Assembly: GCA_017853235.1 (NCBI GenBank) | Contig: JAFMJX010000003.1 | Location: forward strand, 1 to 27,242 | Source: Chitinophagaceae bacterium | GTDB lineage: Bacteria; Bacteroidota; Bacteroidia; Chitinophagales; Chitinophagaceae | Reading direction: 5' to 3' | Length of the DNA: 27,242 nucleotides | Part shown: positions 15,786-24,226 of the stretch, piece by piece | How the letters are laid out: every line of letters starts with the position of its first letter | Numbering within the stretch: position 1 is the stretch's first letter | Position numbers and translations under genes: made by a program | The notes under the pieces: model-generated | The model's input: only the letters and a program-made list of their open reading frames with translations | Database searches by the model: none | What the model was told of the DNA's origin: nothing

Positions 15786-17153
15786 TTACCCAATTAATCT
15801 TTTGAGCAACCAAGCCTTCCCTTTATAAGGTGGATACTTAAAACTTGGATCTATCCAAGTAGGTGTTTTGAGTACCGACTTAGTATGCGTGAAGGTATCA
15901 AAACTTGCTTTTCCATGATAGCCCCCAGTGCCGCTAAAACCCCTTCCACCAAAAGGCAAATCATGATTGGTAATGTGCATGGTAGCATTGTTGACACAAG
16001 CTCCACCCGAAGGTACATGGGTTAACCAATAAGATTCATCCACTTTATTTTCGGTGAAAACATAAAACGCTAAAGGATTTGGATTTTTTTGGATGACCCC
16101 TAATGCTTCTTCTTTGGTTGCATAAGTGATAATAGGAAGTATGGGTCCAAAAATTTCATCCTGCATGATTTTAGCATCTGTTGTAACACCAGTTAAAATA
16201 GTAGGTTCTATAAAAAGTTTTTCTCTGTTTGATTTTCCCCCATAAACAATTTCACCTTCGGATAAATAGCTAGTTAATCGCAACCATTGTTTATCATTGA
16301 TAATTTTTCCATAATGTTCAGAAGCCTCAGCATCTGCACCATAAAATGCTTGAATAGCAAGAATCAATTCTTGAATTAATTTATCTTTTAAATGCGTAGG
16401 CACTAATATATAGTCAGGTGCAATACACATTTGACCACAATTAGAAAATTTAGGATTTGCTAAACGTCGCGCGGCTACTCTCAAATTAGCATCAGAACAA
16501 ATCACTGCAGGGCTTTTGCCACCTAATTCTAAAGTCACAGGCACTAATTTTTCAGCTGCGTATTTATAAATTATTTTTCCTACAGCAGTACTGCCTGTAT
16601 AAAAAATATGATCAAACCTGTTTTCGGTGAACAAGGGGGGCAATATAGTAGCACCTTCCCCTTCTAAATAAAGAATATAATTGTTGGGGAATAAAGAGTC
16701 AATTATTTTTCCCATCACTTTTGCTGTTGCTGGTGCAAACTCACTAGGTTTTAAGACTGCACAATTCCCTCCTGCTATTGCTCCAATTAAAGGCGTAAAC
16801 AACAATTGAAAAGGATAATTCCAAGGTGCAATAATACAAACCACACCCAAAGGTTCTTGTATGGTGTAACTAGCAGAAGGTATGTTCACCAAGTTGGTGG
16901 ATACATATTTTGGTTGCATCCATTCTTTTAAATGCTTTATGGTATCATTTAATTCACTTAAAAAAAATCCTATTTCGGTAGCCCATGCATCTTCATCGGT
17001 TTTTTTAAGGTCTGCATACAAAGCTTCATATAAAGCTTTCTCCGACTCCAATACTACTTTTTTGAGTCTTTCTAACTGCAATAGCCTAAAGGCGTATGAT
17101 TGTGTTGCCCCTGATTGAAAATATTGTCTTAAGGCATCCATTTGAGTCTTCAT
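15786..17153 (-). CDS. Aldehyde dehydrogenase, class 3 (fatty/aromatic aldehyde) type
   Basis: This 455-aa NAD(P)-dependent aldehyde dehydrogenase oxidises an aldehyde to an acid. Seen directly are IAPWNYPFQL with Asn112, the cofactor lysine Lys135 (LKPSEFAP), the GSTAVGK loop, the general base Glu209 (LELGGKSP), the nucleophile Cys243 (CGQMCIAPDY) and EIFGPILPI. The short N-terminus, about 455 residues and GQxCIAPDY place it with class 3 and coniferyl or fatty aldehyde dehydrogenases rather than the 490-residue class 1/2 enzymes. The C-terminal KGKAWLLKRLIG is basic and may touch the membrane. Paired with a peroxidase gene, it could detoxify lipid-peroxidation aldehydes, which is inference. 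Confidence 0.92.
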   Translation of the reverse strand: MKTQMDALRQYFQSGATQSYAFRLLQLERLKKVVLESEKALYEALYADLKKTDEDAWATEIGFFLSELNDTIKHLKEWMQPKYVSTNLVNIPSASYTIQEPLGVVCIIAPWNYPFQLLFTPLIGAIAGGNCAVLKPSEFAPATAKVMGKIIDSLFPNNYILYLEGEGATILPPLFTENRFDHIFYTGSTAVGKIIYKYAAEKLVPVTLELGGKSPAVICSDANLRVAARRLANPKFSNCGQMCIAPDYILVPTHLKDKLIQELILAIQAFYGADAEASEHYGKIINDKQWLRLTSYLSEGEIVYGGKSNREKLFIEPTILTGVTTDAKIMQDEIFGPILPIITYATKEEALGVIQKNPNPLAFYVFTENKVDESYWLTHVPSGGACVNNATMHITNHDLPFGGRGFSGTGGYHGKASFDTFTHTKSVLKTPTWIDPSFKYPPYKGKAWLLKRLIG

Positions 17154-17298
17154 AATGCTGAATTATCCCTCAATTTAAGCCTAAAAAATGAAAGGGAATC
17201 AGGTTTTGCCCACTCCTAAAAATATTTCTCTTTTTTCCTCTTTTTTTTATAATTTACGTATTCGATTGAAACGATTTATAACCAATTAATTCATTGCT

Positions 17299-18753
17299 AT
17301 GTCCAAAAAGAAATCAAATAATTCACGCAGAGACTTTATCAAAAATTCAGCCCTTGCTTTGGGAGGTTTTTATATTTTACCCAGACACGTTTTAGGAGGA
17401 AAAGGTTTTATCGCACCAAGTGATAAACTACAAGTGGCGGGTATTGGAGCTGGTGGTAAAGGAGAAGGTGATTTGTATAGTTTTTACAAATCAGGAAAAG
17501 CAGATATCGCTTTTTTATGTGACGTAGATGATCGTCAATCTGTAACCAGCCGCAAAAGATATCCTAATGCGAAATATTATAAGGACTATCGTGAAATGTT
17601 AGATAAGGAAAGCAAATTTATTGATGCGGTTTCTGTTTCAACTCCCGATCATATGCATGCAGTAGCTGCCATGGCGGCCATGCAATTAGGCAAACATGTT
17701 TATGTTCAAAAGCCAATGGCACATGATATTTACGAAGCAAGAATGATGACCAAAGCAGCTCATGATTATAATGTTGTTACTCAAATGGGAAACCAAGGTT
17801 CATCGGGTGATGGTGTTCGTACTTTACAAGATTGGTACAATGCAGGTTTGATTGGAGATGTACATACTATTTATTGCTATACCGATCGTCCTGTATGGCC
17901 ACAAGGGGTAATACGTCCAACAACTGCATCCCCTATCCCAGCCGAATTAGATTTTAATTTATGGTTGGGTACTGCACCACAAAAAGATTATTTCACCGAC
18001 TTGTTACCTTTTAACTGGAGAGGATGGTGGGATTATGGTACCGGTGCTTTAGGTGATATGGCTTGTCATATTATGGCACCTGCATTTGCGGTGGTTGGAT
18101 TAGGATATCCAGTATCTGCAGAATGTAGTGTAGCTACTCGTTATACTGCACCTTGGCAAAGAGTCTATTCTCCAGATAGTCCACCAGCAGCATCTCATAT
18201 CATTTTAACTTTTAAAGGTCAAAATGGAAAACCAGATGTTAAATTACATTGGATGGATGGAGGAATTCAACCCGAAAGACCAGCAGAATTGGGTCCTAAT
18301 GAAGTCATGGGAGATGGAGGAAATGGTGTCATTTTTGAAGGAACAAAAGGCAAAATGATGGCAGGTACTTATGGTGTCAATCCACAATTATTACCTACTA
18401 ATTTAACGAAAACCACAAAAGTTCCCGAAACAGTAACACGTGTAAAAGGTGGGGCTGAAGGGCATTACGCAGCATGGGTAGAAGCTTGTATAGCAGGACC
18501 AGGAAGCGACTTAGCTAAAAACTTAAGTTCTCATTTTGATATCGCAGGCCCTTTAACTGAATCTGTGTTAATGGGTAATTTAGCCATTCGCAGTTATGAT
18601 ATCAAGAACGTAGATAAAAAAGGCAATGCAAGTTATCCAGGTCGAAATATTCAATTAATGTGGGATGGTCCAAATATGAAGATCACCAACTTTGATGAAG
18701 CCAACCAATTTGTAAAACGCACCTATCGTGATGGTTGGAGTTTAGGAGTATAA
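17299..18753 (+). CDS. Tat-exported Gfo/Idh/MocA family oxidoreductase
   Basis: This 484-aa protein opens with a textbook twin-arginine signal (SRRDFIK, residues 9-15, then a hydrophobic stretch to about 29). The Rossmann domain starts at VAGIGAGGKGEGD (46-58), STPDHMH is at 114-120, and the catalytic-lysine motif is VQKPMAHD (Lys138) in place of the common EKP. LGDMACHIM supplies the usual active-site Asp and His. The C-terminal domain is of the long Bacteroidota type, ending in DGWSLGV. Tat export implies folding with tightly bound NAD(P) before export, as in glucose-fructose oxidoreductase or GH109 enzymes. It acts on a sugar or sugar-like substrate in the periplasm. It has its own terminator and heads the carbohydrate region. 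Confidence 0.92.
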   Translation: MSKKKSNNSRRDFIKNSALALGGFYILPRHVLGGKGFIAPSDKLQVAGIGAGGKGEGDLYSFYKSGKADIAFLCDVDDRQSVTSRKRYPNAKYYKDYREMLDKESKFIDAVSVSTPDHMHAVAAMAAMQLGKHVYVQKPMAHDIYEARMMTKAAHDYNVVTQMGNQGSSGDGVRTLQDWYNAGLIGDVHTIYCYTDRPVWPQGVIRPTTASPIPAELDFNLWLGTAPQKDYFTDLLPFNWRGWWDYGTGALGDMACHIMAPAFAVVGLGYPVSAECSVATRYTAPWQRVYSPDSPPAASHIILTFKGQNGKPDVKLHWMDGGIQPERPAELGPNEVMGDGGNGVIFEGTKGKMMAGTYGVNPQLLPTNLTKTTKVPETVTRVKGGAEGHYAAWVEACIAGPGSDLAKNLSSHFDIAGPLTESVLMGNLAIRSYDIKNVDKKGNASYPGRNIQLMWDGPNMKITNFDEANQFVKRTYRDGWSLGV

Positions 18754-18770
18754 GGACAAAATAAATTTTT

Positions 18771-18806
18771 AAACCTCTCATACAAAACTTGGTGAGAGGT
18801 TTTTTT
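18771..18806 (+). terminator. Rho-independent terminator after the Tat-exported Gfo/Idh/MocA gene
   Basis: AACCTCTCA (18772-18780) pairs with TGAGAGGTT (18793-18801) across a 12-base loop, followed by an uninterrupted T-run to 18806. It starts 18 bases after the stop codon and separates this gene from the next one. Confidence 0.88.
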
Positions 18807-18849
18807 ATGCAACTCATAATTGATTATCTTCAATTTTATAAAAGAGACT

Positions 18850-20010
18850 ATGAAAAATTTACGCGATCAGTTTTTATTACGCCCCGATATTCATTTCTTA
18901 AATTTTGGATCTTTTGGTGCTACCCCTAAACCCATTTTTGAAAACTATCAACATTGGCAGAGGGTCCTAGAAGCCGAACCGGTTCAGTTTATAGCATTTG
19001 ATGGGTATCAATATTTAGCAGATAGTCGCGCTGCCTTGTCTCAATTTATTGGCATCCCTGATAAAGATGATGTAGTTTTTGTAACCAACCCTTCGTTTGC
19101 AGTCAATTTGATAGCAAAAAATTTTCCTTTAAAAGCTGGTGATGAAATTTTAACTACCAACATTGAATATGGTGCATGTGATAAAACATGGACTTATTAT
19201 TGCGAAAAAGCAGGCGCCACCTATCGCAGACAACAAATAAGTTTACCTGTGACTTCTAAGGAAAAATTTATCAGTGAATTTTTTGAGGGTGTGCGACCCA
19301 CAACGAAAGCAATTTTTATAAGTCATATTACTTCCACTACAGGTTTGATATTCCCCGTGAAAGAAATTTGTGCAATTGCAAAACAAAAAGGATTAATAAC
19401 GATTGTAGATGGTGCACATGCTCCAGCACATGTTACTTTAAATATCAATGAATTAGAAGCAGATTTTTATACTGGAGCTTGTCACAAATGGATGATGGCA
19501 CCCAAAGGATGTAGTTTTTTATATGCACATAAATCTGTGCAAACTTGGTGCGATCCAATGATTGTAAGTTGGGGATACAAAGCACTTAAGCCTTCTCATT
19601 CCACTTTTTTAGATTACAATCAAATGATTGGTACAAGAGATTTTTCGGCATTTTTAACAGTGCCTGCTTGTTTGAAATTTATGGAAGAAAATAATTGGAA
19701 AGAGGTATCGCAAGCATGTCATCAAATGGTATTAGACAATGCGCCCCGTTTTTACGAATTGCTGGAATGCAAGCCACTCAGCCCTTTAAACAGTGAATGG
19801 ATTGGTCAAATGATTAGTATCCCCATCAAAACTAAAGAACCTGAAATACTTCAAAGAAAATTATTTACGGACTATCAAATTGAAGTCCCTATCATGCGTC
19901 AAGAAAACGATGTTTATATGCGTTATTCTATCAATGCATTTAATACCATCGAAAATTTAGATGCTTTATATAATGCCTTAGAAGACCTAAAAAAGAAAGG
20001 AGCTATTTAA
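18850..20010 (+). CDS. Class V aminotransferase-fold PLP enzyme (isopenicillin N epimerase-like)
   Basis: From the ATG at 18850 the protein has 386 residues; the frame is open to an upstream TTG at 18820, but the region before 18850 lies right behind the terminator and is unlikely to be translated. It has FLNFGSFGATPKPIFE (16-31) of the isopenicillin N epimerase/cysteine desulfurase-like group, Asp187 and His190 in VDGAHAPAH, and the Schiff-base Lys213 in GACHKWMMAPKG. TRDFSAFLTVPACLKF and the C-terminal MRYSINAFN fit the same group. There is no Tat or Sec signal. Such enzymes include epimerases, desulfurases and lyases, so the reaction is open. A role in the sugar region is not evident. Confidence 0.87.
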   Translation: MKNLRDQFLLRPDIHFLNFGSFGATPKPIFENYQHWQRVLEAEPVQFIAFDGYQYLADSRAALSQFIGIPDKDDVVFVTNPSFAVNLIAKNFPLKAGDEILTTNIEYGACDKTWTYYCEKAGATYRRQQISLPVTSKEKFISEFFEGVRPTTKAIFISHITSTTGLIFPVKEICAIAKQKGLITIVDGAHAPAHVTLNINELEADFYTGACHKWMMAPKGCSFLYAHKSVQTWCDPMIVSWGYKALKPSHSTFLDYNQMIGTRDFSAFLTVPACLKFMEENNWKEVSQACHQMVLDNAPRFYELLECKPLSPLNSEWIGQMISIPIKTKEPEILQRKLFTDYQIEVPIMRQENDVYMRYSINAFNTIENLDALYNALEDLKKKGAI

Positions 20011-20026
20011 TGTACTCAAGTTGTTT

Positions 20027-20884
20027 TTACCAGCTTAATTTTGACATGGCAGCTCCATTATCTTTGGTACATCCTAATTCGCTCGTTCCGGTATAAGCTT
20101 CCTGTTCTACAATAAAATATTTTAATCCTTTAGCCGCACCAGCATGTAAAATATTTTTAAAGTCAATAGTGCCCTTGCCAACGACGCAAGATTCAACCCC
20201 TCCTTGCGCAGATTTAGTTAAATCTTTCACATGACATAATCTAAAACGATTAGGGTATTTATTAAAATAGTCGATAGGATTCACCCCTGCAGCAGTCACC
20301 CAAAAAATATCCATTTCAAAATCAACCAAACTAGGATCGGTTAAATTCATCATGACATCCTGTGGAATGCCGCCTGGCATGGCTTTGAAAGAATAATCAT
20401 GATTGTGGTAAGCAAAGCGTATTCCGTTCTTTTTACAAATCTCACCACATTTGTTAAACTGATCTGCAAAACGTTTAAAATGATCAATGGTGGGTTGTGG
20501 CCCTTTATGCGGACAAATTAAATAGCTCATTCCAATTTCAGCCGCTTGTGCTGCTTTAAGTTCAAAATCTTTTTCAATATCACAATGAGAGGAAACTATT
20601 TTCATACCTAAGCCATCCATTGTTTTTTTGAATTCGGTATTTTTCATGCCCCAAAAAATTCCTTTTCCTCCTTCAAAACTTTCAATGTGTTTAAATCCAC
20701 TGTCAGCAATAAGTTTAAACACACTTGCACTGTCCTTGCTGAGGGCTTCTTTCACCGTCCACAATTGAATTCCAAAATTTTGTTTAGCTGGCGCTAAAGC
20801 TAATAATTCATTACGAAAAGGAACGGTCATAGCCATACCTGCTAAAGTACTGTTGCGTAAAAAACTTCTTCTTGATTGAGACAT
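20027..20884 (-). CDS. Tat-exported sugar phosphate isomerase/epimerase-fold (TIM barrel) protein
   Basis: This 285-aa protein has a Tat signal (SRRSFLRN, residues 4-11, hydrophobic to about 22). The AP endonuclease 2-type TIM barrel follows, with probable metal ligands and active-site residues in YHNHDYSF (His160-Asp163), DFEMDIFW (Glu190, Asp192), CHVKDL (His218, Asp221) and VEQE (Glu260, Glu262). In known pathways this fold isomerises keto-sugars or beta-eliminates/hydrates 3-keto-sugar derivatives, such as 3-keto-levoglucosan. The exact step here is not known. It is the last gene of the minus run with the GMC dehydrogenase, 71 bp after the small subunit, so a periplasmic role on its product is likely. 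Confidence 0.88.
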   Translation of the reverse strand: MSQSRRSFLRNSTLAGMAMTVPFRNELLALAPAKQNFGIQLWTVKEALSKDSASVFKLIADSGFKHIESFEGGKGIFWGMKNTEFKKTMDGLGMKIVSSHCDIEKDFELKAAQAAEIGMSYLICPHKGPQPTIDHFKRFADQFNKCGEICKKNGIRFAYHNHDYSFKAMPGGIPQDVMMNLTDPSLVDFEMDIFWVTAAGVNPIDYFNKYPNRFRLCHVKDLTKSAQGGVESCVVGKGTIDFKNILHAGAAKGLKYFIVEQEAYTGTSELGCTKDNGAAMSKLSW

Positions 20885-20955
20885 ACAATAATTTTTAAAA
20901 AAGCAATCGAAAATAATTTATAGTAATTGGGTTTTTATAACTTGAACTATTTTAA

Positions 20956-21522
20956 CTAAGTAGTCGCCCAGGCTTTATCCCCTTTTTTATAAGGAACCGA
21001 ACCTTGGTATTTTCCAGGAACGGCCACATAACGTAAAGCTTTAGTAGCACCCACTTCGGAAGTAAAAAATCCAGTTAAGGTCAACTCTTTCATCATAGTA
21101 AAATAGTGCTTTGGATCTTCGGGTTTTTTATTCTTTTGGTATTTAGCTGCTTCAGCATCTAAGGCTACTAATAAATCGTGGCGCTCAGCAGGAGTTGCTT
21201 CCATAAAACTTTTATTCATTTTTATTTTGGCATGTTCTTGTAAAGATTTAATCCCCTGCATAAATATACCTTGATTTTGTTCATCGTAACAATCAGTCAC
21301 CATCACTTGCATAAACTCACCCACTTTTGCTTCTTTGGCTCCAGGTGTATCTGTCGCAGGTAAAATAGTTTCGGCCACTTCATTTAAAAAAGCAATATCC
21401 TCTTTTGAAAATTGTAATCCAGTAGCACCTGTAGCACAACCTGATAAAAAAGCTTCTGCGCCTAAAACGGTGCCCCCCATAATAAGGGCCACTCTAGATA
21501 AGGCTTCTCTTCTTGTCATCAT
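20956..21522 (-). CDS. Gluconate 2-dehydrogenase subunit 3 family protein (small subunit of GMC dehydrogenase)
   Basis: This 188-aa protein begins with a combined Tat and lipoprotein signal: Arg4-Arg5 in TRREALSR, a hydrophobic core, and the lipobox LSGC with Cys29 as the likely lipidated residue. The mature part has the family pattern FLNEVAETILPATDTPGAKEAKVGEFMQVMV and the later FFTSEVGATKALRYV. In glucose, gluconate and glucoside 3-dehydrogenases the small subunit carries the Tat signal and brings the folded, FAD-loaded large subunit through the membrane. That large subunit is encoded 25 bp upstream and has no signal of its own. The start could be either of the two adjacent Met codons. Confidence 0.9.
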   Translation of the reverse strand: MMTRREALSRVALIMGGTVLGAEAFLSGCATGATGLQFSKEDIAFLNEVAETILPATDTPGAKEAKVGEFMQVMVTDCYDEQNQGIFMQGIKSLQEHAKIKMNKSFMEATPAERHDLLVALDAEAAKYQKNKKPEDPKHYFTMMKELTLTGFFTSEVGATKALRYVAVPGKYQGSVPYKKGDKAWATT

Positions 21523-21547
21523 AAAATAATTTTTTAAAAAATGTTTT

Positions 21548-23230
21548 TTATAAATTTCCTTTTTTCAATTCGTTTACTGCAAAGTCGGCAGCACGCGCTG
21601 TAAAAGCCATATAAGTTAAAGATGGATTCACACAAGCTGCACTTGTCATAAAGGAACCATCGGTTACAAATACGTTAGGAGCATCCCACACTTGGTTATT
21701 TTTATTCAACACAGATGTTTTTGGATCATGGCCCATACGTGCTGTACCCATTTCATGAATACCTCTACCAGGAGTACCATCTCCTTCGGTTGCTTTCACA
21801 TTTTTTACACCTGCTTTTTCTAACATTTCTTGCGCATCTGCTAAAATATCTTTGCGCATTTTAATTTCATTTTCTTTCAATTCGCAATCAATATTTAATA
21901 CGTTCAATCCCCACTTATCTTTTTTAGTTTTATCTAAAGTCACTTTATTAGTAGCATCTGGCAACATTTCACCAAAGCCCATCATGTTTACATTCCAATG
22001 ATCGCCTGGTTCAGATAATGCATCTTTGAAAGCACCCCCAATACTCGCTTCGGCCACTTCATGACCCCAACCTGCACGGTGTCCACCTCCTTGATACCCA
22101 TAACCACGTAAATAATCGCGTTTGTCCTCCCCCACATTTCTGTAACGAGGAATATAAAAGCCGTTAGCACGACGACCAAAAGTATATTTGTCTTCATATC
22201 CTTCCATGATACCTGCAGCACGATTGCCTAAATGGTGGTCCATTAAATATTTACCTAAAGCATCACTACTACTTCCTAATCCACCTTCCCAAACATCAGT
22301 TGCTGAATTCATCAACACCCAAGTACTGTTTAAAGTAGAAGCATTTAAGAAAATAATTTTGGCTTTGTATTCAATTGTTTTATTAGTTTCAGCATCTAAC
22401 ACAACTACACCGGTTGCACGTTTTTTATCTTTATCATATTTAATTTCAGTTACGATTGACCAAGGTCTTAAAGTTAAATTACCTGTCGCCATGGCAGCAG
22501 GAAGTGTAGATGATTGCGTACTAAAGTAGCCACCAAAGGGGCATCCCAACCAACATTTATTTCGGAATTGACAACCTGGGCGACCTTCGTGAGGTACCGT
22601 AATATTTGCAGTACGTCCAATAATTAAGTGACGTGTTCCTTTATACACTTCTTTTAATCGAGCAGCAACATCCTTTTCCACACAGGTGAGTTCCATAGGA
22701 GGTAAAAATTGTCCATCTGGTAACACTGGAATACCGTCACGATTTCCGCTAATGCCTGCAAATTTTTCTACATAATCATACCAAGGTTCAATTTCTTTAT
22801 ATCGAACAGGCCAATCAATTGCAATTCCGTCTTTAGCATTGGCTTCAAAATCCAAATCGGACCAACGATAACTTTGGCGACCCCACATTAAGGAACGACC
22901 CCCCACGTGATATCCACGGAACCAGTCAAAACGTTTTGTTTCTGTATAAGGACTGTCTTTATCGGAACACCAATAATCTAAATTGGTTTCATTCAAAGGA
23001 TAATCTCTTTTTAACACAGGATAATCTTTGATCATTTGTTGCGTGCGCCCTCCACGATGTGGATGGTCCCAAGCTTCTTTATTTGCATTCACATAATCCT
23101 TGATGTGTTCAATATTTCTACCACGTTCAAGCATTAATACTTTTAACCCTTTTTGTGTAAGTTCTTTTGCAGCCCATCCACCGCTGATTCCAGATCCTAC
23201 CACGATTGCATCGTACTGTTGTTCTGCCAT
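21548..23230 (-). CDS. GMC-family FAD dehydrogenase, catalytic large subunit
   Basis: This 560-aa flavoprotein has the N-terminal FAD motif VVGSGISGG (10-18) and ends in the GMC active site: His492 (GIHEMGTARMG) and Asn535 (CVNPSLT). Cys220, Cys226 and Cys230 (CX5CX3C, followed by PFGG) match the spacing of the [3Fe-4S] motif reported for the FAD glucose dehydrogenase of Burkholderia cepacia, which marks a dehydrogenase that passes electrons out rather than an oxidase. No signal peptide is present; the small subunit probably carries it to the periplasm. With a DUF1080 gene and a cytochrome c gene nearby it is likely a glycoside or sugar 3-dehydrogenase. The substrate is not known. Confidence 0.93.
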   Translation of the reverse strand: MAEQQYDAIVVGSGISGGWAAKELTQKGLKVLMLERGRNIEHIKDYVNANKEAWDHPHRGGRTQQMIKDYPVLKRDYPLNETNLDYWCSDKDSPYTETKRFDWFRGYHVGGRSLMWGRQSYRWSDLDFEANAKDGIAIDWPVRYKEIEPWYDYVEKFAGISGNRDGIPVLPDGQFLPPMELTCVEKDVAARLKEVYKGTRHLIIGRTANITVPHEGRPGCQFRNKCWLGCPFGGYFSTQSSTLPAAMATGNLTLRPWSIVTEIKYDKDKKRATGVVVLDAETNKTIEYKAKIIFLNASTLNSTWVLMNSATDVWEGGLGSSSDALGKYLMDHHLGNRAAGIMEGYEDKYTFGRRANGFYIPRYRNVGEDKRDYLRGYGYQGGGHRAGWGHEVAEASIGGAFKDALSEPGDHWNVNMMGFGEMLPDATNKVTLDKTKKDKWGLNVLNIDCELKENEIKMRKDILADAQEMLEKAGVKNVKATEGDGTPGRGIHEMGTARMGHDPKTSVLNKNNQVWDAPNVFVTDGSFMTSAACVNPSLTYMAFTARAADFAVNELKKGNL

Positions 23231-23320
23231 TGTAATAAATTTTTGAGTTTCGTTTTTGGATTGTTAAGATACAAAATTTCTCAACTGCTTTTTGTCCTTT
23301 TTATAATTCAAGAATAATTT

Positions 23321-24226
23321 CTATACGTCACATATTTTTACTGCCGTTTGTAAGGATACCATGGGGTCTTTGTCGGCTGGAATAAACTCCTGAGCCACAT
23401 AACCTTTAAAACCAGTCTCCACAATGGCACGCATGATAGCAGGATAATACAACTCCTGACGTTCGTCTATTTCATGACGTCCAGGAACGCCGCCAGTATG
23501 ATAATGTCCATAATATTCATGATTCGTTTTGATTGAATGAATAATATCACCCTCGTCAATTTGCATATGATAGATGTCAAATAACAATTTAAAATTAGGG
23601 GATCCTAAACGCTTACAAAGTTCGACTCCCCAAACAGAACGATCACACATATAATCTTTATGATCTACTCTTGAGTTTAATAATTCCATGATAATGGTGA
23701 CACCACGTTTTTCGGCTAATGCCATAATCTTTTTTAAGCCTGTAACACAATTATTTAAACCTGTTTCATCATCCATGCCATTGCGACTACCCGAAAAACA
23801 AATTAAATTTTTATACCCAGCATCTGCGACATAATTAATATGATCGGTGTAATTTTTTACTAAAGTATCATGATAGCTAGGTTCGTTAAACCCTTTGGTA
23901 AGGCTAATTTCGGCGCCATTACACATCGTTGAAATGAGATGATTGGCTTTGAGTACATTCCATTCCTTAGGGCCAACCAGATCCATCCCCACCAATCCCA
24001 TTTCTGAAAAGTTTTTAGCCAACTGTTCAATTGGATATTGGTTATAACACCATCTGCAAGCAGAATGATTGATATTTCCTTTAAGTGCTAAATAAGCTTG
24101 GTTTGTTTCTTGTTTAGATGACATAGCTGCAAATAAATTAGAAGGGACCGCGGCACCTGTGGCAATAGCAGCAGAACCCGTTAAAACTTGTTTAATAATC
24201 GTTCTTCGATTCAAATTTTTAGACAT
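23321..24226 (-). CDS. Tat-exported sugar phosphate isomerase/epimerase-fold protein, hydroxypyruvate isomerase-like
   Basis: This 301-aa protein has a Tat signal (NRRTIIK, residues 6-12, then Ala-rich hydrophobic sequence to about 33). The TIM barrel shows a divalent-metal set like that of hydroxypyruvate isomerase: Glu181 (IIMELLNSR), Asp217 and His220 (LLFDIYHMQ), His243 (YHTGGVPGRHEID) and Glu280 (VAQEFIP). In this setting a keto-sugar is a more likely substrate than hydroxypyruvate, but that is inference. It is the first gene of the minus-strand run, 90 bp before the GMC subunit gene, and divergent from the cytoplasmic Gfo/Idh/MocA gene. It differs in sequence from the other two isomerase-fold proteins here. 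Confidence 0.88.
   Translation of the reverse strand: MSKNLNRRTIIKQVLTGSAAIATGAAVPSNLFAAMSSKQETNQAYLALKGNINHSACRWCYNQYPIEQLAKNFSEMGLVGMDLVGPKEWNVLKANHLISTMCNGAEISLTKGFNEPSYHDTLVKNYTDHINYVADAGYKNLICFSGSRNGMDDETGLNNCVTGLKKIMALAEKRGVTIIMELLNSRVDHKDYMCDRSVWGVELCKRLGSPNFKLLFDIYHMQIDEGDIIHSIKTNHEYYGHYHTGGVPGRHEIDERQELYYPAIMRAIVETGFKGYVAQEFIPADKDPMVSLQTAVKICDV

Noticed and set aside
15722..15793. TTG start giving a 242-aa glutathione peroxidase-family protein
   Set aside because: It overlaps the aldehyde dehydrogenase stop, uses a rare start codon, and adds residues unlike the family; ATG at 15721 or 15655 is better.
18820..18849. TTG start for the class V aminotransferase-fold gene
   Set aside because: It is 14 bases behind the terminator T-run and adds ten residues before a normal family N-terminus at the ATG at 18850.
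22188..22529. A 113-codon plus-strand open frame inside the GMC gene
   Set aside because: It is the complement of a well-conserved coding region and has no family features.
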